Positions 58,989-64,000 of a stretch of 64,000 nt of DNA are shown here, piece after piece. This DNA comes from Thalassia testudinum (lineage: Eukaryota > Streptophyta > Magnoliopsida > Alismatales > Hydrocharitaceae), in assembly GCA_037157565.1 (NCBI GenBank), contig JAZHRO010000063.1:156042501-156106500 (forward strand). Reading direction: 5' to 3'. Below the pieces are notes generated by a model. That model ran no database searches. It had not been told where the DNA came from and was given only the letters and a program-made list of their open reading frames with translations. The first letter of the stretch is position 1; each line of letters starts with the position of its first letter. The position numbers were made by a program, and so were the translations under genes.

Positions 58989-60046
58989 GTAGTTGTTAAG
59001 TTATAGACTAGGCCAGCTAAAGACGAGTTGTAGGCACAGGTTTCATTGATTTCTAACTCTACCCTAGCGTTTATTGGTCCCAGAGATTAAAGCATCTGTG
59101 CATATGCATTGGTATGAGTTATTTGAGGTTGATATGATTGCCAACCTAGAGAGGAAAAAGGATTTTTTTTTTGTAATATATATATTTTTGTTTGATTCCT
59201 CTAAGTCTAACCTTGGATCAGCTATCAACATGGCTTGTGTTGGATTCATTGTCCCCATCATCGAACTTCGAAGGGTGCCTGGCTTTCGATGCTTTGAGAT
59301 AGCACCGCACATAGCGACCCCAAGAACTCCTGGCAATCGACACTTTGAGATAGTATCGCCAATGGTTTCTTAAGCAAATTCAGGCCTATGGCAATCGGCA
59401 CTTCGAGATAGGGCCGCCCATGGTACCTGAATCGCACAATGCTCTTACATGCCCCTAGGAGGATGGATATCCTAAGAGACAAGCATCGAGGAGGTGGCAT
59501 GTTATCATCACATCCTCAAGGTGAATATATACTCCACCTCTCCTTTGGCAGGAACTCTTTCAATCAAATAGTGTTTTCAAGCTTCTCCTAAGTGAAAACT
59601 AAGAGAACCAAATTTTCTTTAAGAAATGAATTAGGGTGATCACTATTTACAGAAGACCAAGTGTGTGTGAAATGTGGATGCTTAGGTTATGAGGACCCGT
59701 AAACCAAAAGGTAGAAAAAGACATCAGGTACTACCCAACCTTTAACTCAAATCCTAGCTTTCCTTCCTCAACCTCCTGAGGAATGGTCCACAACTTAACT
59801 CCTACTTAAGTTTTTAAGTCCACAAAGGACCTTAAGGGTCTAAAACTAGTATCTCAACTTAGCTTCTAAATTCAGACACCTATAGTCAACTTAGTCTAAC
59901 CTAAAGCTTTGGTCTGCCTAAGAATGCAAGGCCCAGCCAGTTAAGCTCAATGCAATTTTTTTTTTCAATGCAAATGTATGCAATGCAGAATGCATTAACT
60001 AAATGCATGAATGCACTATGTATAAATGCTATGTATATCCCCAAGT
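58989..60046 (-). other. Element B 3' noncoding cassette with structured repeats
   Basis: Equivalent to 3331-4533 of element A; with 57533-57655 it totals about 1.2 kb in both. It carries three diverged copies (near 59285, 59332 and 59390) of a unit GGCAATCG.CACTT.GAGATAG..CGCC on the + strand. No coding frame is convincing. Confidence 0.55.
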
Positions 60047-60084
60047 ACATCCCCCATGCCTAAAATCTGCAATGTCCTCATTGC
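60047..60084 (-). other. Internal hairpin and polypurine tract of element B
   Basis: Minus strand: GCAATG-AGGA-CATTGC (60069-60084), a perfect 6-bp stem, then TTAGGCATGGGGGATG. It is the same signature as element A at 3295-3330, with an extended stem. Confidence 0.7.
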
Positions 60085-60322
60085 ATAGAAGAGTATTACC
60101 TGGGTCAGAGTTGGGCTATCGTTATTTGTTGGCAGTCGAGTAGCCAAAGAATCTGCAAATTAGGATCAAGGATCACAGAAATAGGCCCTAAAAATGAGTA
60201 AAGTAATGTTGGCCTAGAAAACAGGTAACCTAGGATGCTGGTGAGCTAATGATGAATCTTGATAGCAAATGCTCGCCCAACCAGGATGGGAACAGAATCT
60301 TCCCAGGTCACCAGAGGAGGTT

Positions 60323-61234
60323 CTAAAGGATAAACTGGCATAACAAACTCCAAAGGGATAGGGGGGGATGACAAGGATCCTCCAAAAGAAATGGGGAAGG
60401 AATGGTGCAGAGATAAACCCCCAGAGTAATGTACTGACCATAGAAATCATCAACCCATACCCTATACTCCATTATAAGAGATATTGATCTGTTAAGCCCC
60501 CCGGTCAAAACAATAGTGAGCATATCTTTAAGCCAGGGATTGTCTAGGGTGTCTAAGTTTCGAGGTTGCGGGATGGCCATAAGATCTGAGGTAGGTCTAG
60601 TCGGCTTAGTGTCCATACCTAAGAACCTTTCCAGTTCTTCAATGACATCCCTAGCATCTCTGGTAATATCACAAGTATCTACTTGCTCTTCATTAGTGAT
60701 CATTTCAAGGTATGGAGTCAAAATTTTCCCTTCAGACATAGGCAAATCAGAGGGTGACTCCGAATCAAATGAAGGCAGGTTGGAAGCAACAGATCTAGGG
60801 ATTATCTTATCAATCTCATCCCCAGGTTCTTCTTCTTTACTCAAATCCTCCCTAGAGTATATATGTGAATCCACATTAATCTCAAAAGTTGCTTCCAAAT
60901 TTTCCATTATTTTATCATGAGAGATATCATCAATGGGTGTGCTAAGGAAACCTAATTTGGTTAAATTTGTGACATCCTCAGGGGCTAATTCTTCAAATAT
61001 GACATAATTACCCTTAGTGTCACTCCAAATCTTGAATGTAGGTTCCTCATATAATTCATCCTTCTCCTCATCATACGATTCATCATATACCCGAAGTCTA
61101 GAATCATCTAAAATCTTAGTAGATCCCCTAGGGCACTCTATCTGGGGTACATGGTTTACACTGGTAACATCAAACTCCTTAGATAAATGAATTTCTTCAG
61201 GGTTAGGTTCCCTAAGGGTGGGCTTGAGTTCCAT
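60323..61234 (-). CDS. Element B acidic ORF, unrecognised, 5' end lost
   Basis: 303 uninterrupted codons from an ATG at 61234. The frame has a TGA 14 codons upstream and is then cut by LTR O at 61316, so the original protein was probably longer. The product is strongly acidic (YDESYDEEKDELYEEPTFKI, SREDLSKEEEPGDEIDKI) and ends with a more hydrophobic segment. I see no gag, zinc knuckle or enzyme motif. Position (before the hairpin and internal polypurine tract) and acidity match the acidic part of the element A and D ORFs, but I cannot align the sequences beyond that. Likely a non-autonomous retroelement protein; function unknown. Confidence 0.5.
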   Translation of the reverse strand: MELKPTLREPNPEEIHLSKEFDVTSVNHVPQIECPRGSTKILDDSRLRVYDESYDEEKDELYEEPTFKIWSDTKGNYVIFEELAPEDVTNLTKLGFLSTPIDDISHDKIMENLEATFEINVDSHIYSREDLSKEEEPGDEIDKIIPRSVASNLPSFDSESPSDLPMSEGKILTPYLEMITNEEQVDTCDITRDARDVIEELERFLGMDTKPTRPTSDLMAIPQPRNLDTLDNPWLKDMLTIVLTGGLNRSISLIMEYRVWVDDFYGQYITLGVYLCTIPSPFLLEDPCHPPLSLWSLLCQFIL

Positions 61235-61769
61235 CTCATGATCAGAAGGGAAGGCAGGATTAATGGATTGACTTCAGGCCAATTCATCAAATTTAATGAA
61301 AATACTATCATTTGGGTGATGCGTTCTCTCCTTAACATAGTTAATTAAGTTAATTGTGCTTAATTATGTGTAGAAGAAAGTAACTTAGGTTAACTCGAAT
61401 TTGTGTCGGTTGAGTAGTATAGGGTCAAGTTAACCTAACATTTTAGATTTTATTTCTTTTAATTGGTTGAGTCCAGGTCGTTCGCTGGGAGGTATAGCTT
61501 ATTCAGAATTCACCAATCAGTTTAAACAACTCATAAGAGGTATAATTAAGTTAATTTTAACAACATGAATTTTGCTTAATGATTTGAATTTAAGAAATAT
61601 GCAAAATTCCATAAGAAAGCATATTTACACAAATGATCTACTTTAATAACAAGTAAACATGTTAATTTCTATTTATTTCAAAAGATTAAGGCAATAGAAG
61701 GTTTTACTAATTAAAAATATGCCTTCTAACAACATTAAACTCAAAAAAGGAATTAAAAATAATGCAAGA

Positions 61770-62180
61770 AAGTAAATCATTTATTCTCTCTGTTTCTTCA
61801 GCCTCTCTCTCTTTTTTTTCTTCTTTTACCTTTTCTCTTTCTCTTTTCCCTTTTCTTTTACTTATTTTTCTCAAGTTCTTCTCTTTCTTCTACGAATTCT
61901 TCTCTTTTCTACCTTGTCTCTTAGTGCCTATTCAGCCTTCTCTTTCTTCTACGAATTCTTCCTGTCTTCCTTCTCCTTTCTCTTCCTTTGCTTCACTCCT
62001 CTGGCTTTTGCCTTAGCATTTAACCTTTCTTCCTTCTCTTTGTCTTCTCCTTAGCATTTCCTTCTTTCTGAGCCTTGGCCTTTTAGCCCTTAACATTTCT
62101 TCCTTCAGCACTTTCCTTAGCCTTCCTTCCTTCAGAACTTAACATTTTTTTCCTTAACCTTTCTTCCTTGAGCTGAACCG
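61770..62180 (-). repeat. Polypurine tract (minus strand) in LTR O
   Basis: About 400 bp of CTTTCTTC-type sequence on the + strand, so purine-rich in the sense of the LTR, like 8799-9090 in LTR N. Confidence 0.65.
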
Positions 62181-62512
62181 GGTTTTTTTCTCTTCAAGCA
62201 AAAATTAGGTTATTTAGTTGGCGGCTTGGACCATTCGGGGATTTGCAGCACCCTTCTCAGGGTGGGACCAGAGCCTTCTAGGTCCAAGCTTGATTCATTT
62301 AGTTCGGTCTATTTTCTGGTTCGGAGTTTCGAGCCAAATCGGTTCACGCCTCCCAGGCCTCGCACACGCCCTCCCAAGGCCCACACTCGCACGCCACAAG
62401 TGCACACACTCGCAAGCACATACGCGCCCACACACACAATGCTCAGAATCAATGCTCAATCGGTAACCATGTGCTGTGCACTGACGACTGAAGTGCCTAT
62501 ACAACAAAAGAG

Positions 62513-62554
62513 TTTTATACCTAGGCGGTCGCTCAGAACTAGCCGATGTGGGAC
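62513..62554 (-). promoter_or_regulatory. snRNA-type USE plus TATA box in LTR O
   Basis: Minus strand: GTCCCACATCG (62554 to 62544) is an exact match to the plant snRNA-gene USE. TATAAAA begins at 62519, 24 bp after the USE, the spacing of Pol III-type snRNA genes. The sequence after it (GGCACTTCAGTC) is not a known snRNA. Confidence 0.55.
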
Positions 62555-64000
62555 TATCTTAACCCCTCCCAGAGCAAACTTCAAACGTCGATTCCCAACA
62601 GCTTAGAGCTTCGTTCCAAGCAAATAAAAGCTTGTTGAAAAGCTCTTGAGTTGCTCTACAAGATTGAAATGTCAATTTAATGCAAAAGGGGAGTTTTTCT
62701 CTTCGATTTGAAGGGCGAAGATACAGTTCTGTCTACGTTTATTTTAGCCTGGACAATGGATTATTCAGTTCTAAGTCCACAGATTGGACTTTAACTTCTA
62801 GTTGAAGTTCTAAATGGGTTATAAAGTGAATTCCGCAGTTGCTGGTGTGGATATTAAGCTCTTAGGAGCTTAAGGAAGTGTACAGAAGCTCAAAGCTTCT
62901 CTGGAAGCTTCAGGAAGTTGAAATCAAACATGAAAATGACCTAACAGACAACTAAAGACCTAATTAATCGATCAAAACAAATTCTAGAGGTTGTTACCAA
63001 TTCATGTGGGCAGAATTTACATTCAAAACTCATCAAAATCCACTGCCATCAGTTTGGGTTCAAAAATAACCCAAATTGGTAGAAATTGAAATCCAATCGA
63101 ATTATACATCAGAGCTCATCTAAATCACTTTAAAATCATTCAAAAACATCTCCGAATCAATTTAAACTCATCAATGCATCAAATTGAATCCAGAATCAAG
63201 GAATTAAACTCAAGTTTGACTGTAGAACCTTAAATTTTGACTTTCTGATTTAAACCTTTTCTCAGGGAATTATCACCTTAAACATCATCCTTTCAGTCTC
63301 AGAAAACCCTTAAATAGGTGTTTTAACTAAAGATTCTAGGGTTTTAGACTCATCGCCTGAGATTCTAAAGTGGTTTGTTCATCAGAACAACCTAGAGGTT
63401 GTTACATTAATTAAATCTTGGAAATGAGTTCAGTGCACTGTACTGAAGCTTTTAGACCTATTAATTGCACCTTGAAACTAACTGTCAGACTTCTCCAACT
63501 CTGCTGGAGTTGGAGAAGATAAAGACCTAACTCAAGCTCTAGTCATTCAAATCTCAAATAAACACTCAAATTAATCAGTAATCCACATTTCATTGATCTG
63601 GAGTTTCTCATCAAGTTCTACAGGCTGAAGAACCACTTTTGACTAATCGGAGCTCGTCGGAGCTCCGGTGAGTCAAGAAAAAGGTGAATTCGTGAAACAG
63701 AATGTGGAATTGTGCCATTAATAATTTGAAAAGGTTCCTAAGGTCACAAGGAACCTCAGGATCAAGTTAATTCCTTCAATTGCTCATTAGAATACAGATT
63801 TAACAGTGAATTCGATTCTTATAAAGTTTGAGTTGGTTAAGGCTCAGGACTTGTTTTCCCACTCAATTGAGTGGAGAAAATAGGTCAACAGATATTTGCG
63901 ATCATAAATATATATATAATTAAGGATTTTAACTACTCCTAAGCTGCCATTGACAGCGAGCTCAGGAGCTTAATTACATTTGGGTGTTTAAGTTATATGT

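Larger units (their letters stand above)
61317..64000 (-). mobile_element. LTR O (Athila/Tat-like, minus strand), runs past the window end
   Basis: On the minus strand it ends CGCATCA at 61317, with the end motif CCTCCCAGCGAACGACC at 61478-61494. Like LTR N it has an snRNA-type upstream element and TATA box (62513-62554) followed by a purine-rich sense strand (CT-rich on + at about 61770-62180). By the spacing in N its start would lie near 64400, outside the window. It truncates element B. Whether it is solo cannot be seen. Confidence 0.65.

Overview
The window is nuclear DNA of a flowering plant, almost entirely nested LTR retrotransposons. The evidence is plant-type lineages (Ty3 Tekay-like chromoviruses, a Ty1 SIRE-like element, Athila/Tat-like elements primed by tRNA-Asp), plant primer sites, C-to-T decay in CAG and CG contexts, and one broken plant sugar-transporter (SWEET) gene. 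I cannot name the species. I see no intact host gene, rRNA, CRISPR array or bacterial feature. Elements carry letters below; all boundaries are read by eye.

Left part (1-23295). An old Tekay-like Ty3 element, K, starts outside the window and is cut up by five insertions: element A (left end outside the window, through 6328; non-autonomous, tRNA-Asp primed), solo LTR N (6590-9368), SIRE-like element L (10915-15904, TSD TCTCC), solo LTR M (17932-20536, TSD GTTCC) and solo LTR C (21060-23260, TSD GTGTC). L, M and C all lie inside the single 3' LTR of K, which thereby spreads over 12.6 kb.

Middle (23296-31840). This is the only stretch that is not mostly LTR element. It holds the remains of a SWEET gene on the + strand (exon pieces near 24.5, 29.95 and 30.2 kb) with a 1252-bp tandem duplication between its exons, plus unassigned AT-rich repeats.

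Right part (31841-64000). Non-autonomous element D begins at 31841. Its 5' LTR is split by a minus-strand LTR, H, and by a full-length but dead Tekay element, G (34857-44869, TSD CTTTT). D's primer site is at 45323 and its broken ORF at 46883-48514. A minus-strand LTR, J, follows and is itself split by Tekay-type LTR F (49439-52194). After AT-rich and unassigned DNA comes minus-strand element B (LTR 55765-57532, acidic ORF 60323-61234), which is split by solo LTR P (57656-58988) and cut at its 5' side by LTR O (61317 to the window end).

Three patterns cross element boundaries and merit most attention. (1) LTRs of the Athila/Tat-like group begin with a hairpin: TGAT plus three bases, a 3-base loop, then the complement. 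The stem sequence differs between LTRs but pairing is kept. (2) Dense arrays of the palindrome CAGACGTCTG occur in LTRs of three unrelated lineages (Tekay, SIRE and solo LTR C). (3) LTRs N and O share a plant snRNA-type upstream element (RTCCCACATCG) placed 24-26 bp before a TATA box, the spacing of Pol III snRNA genes.
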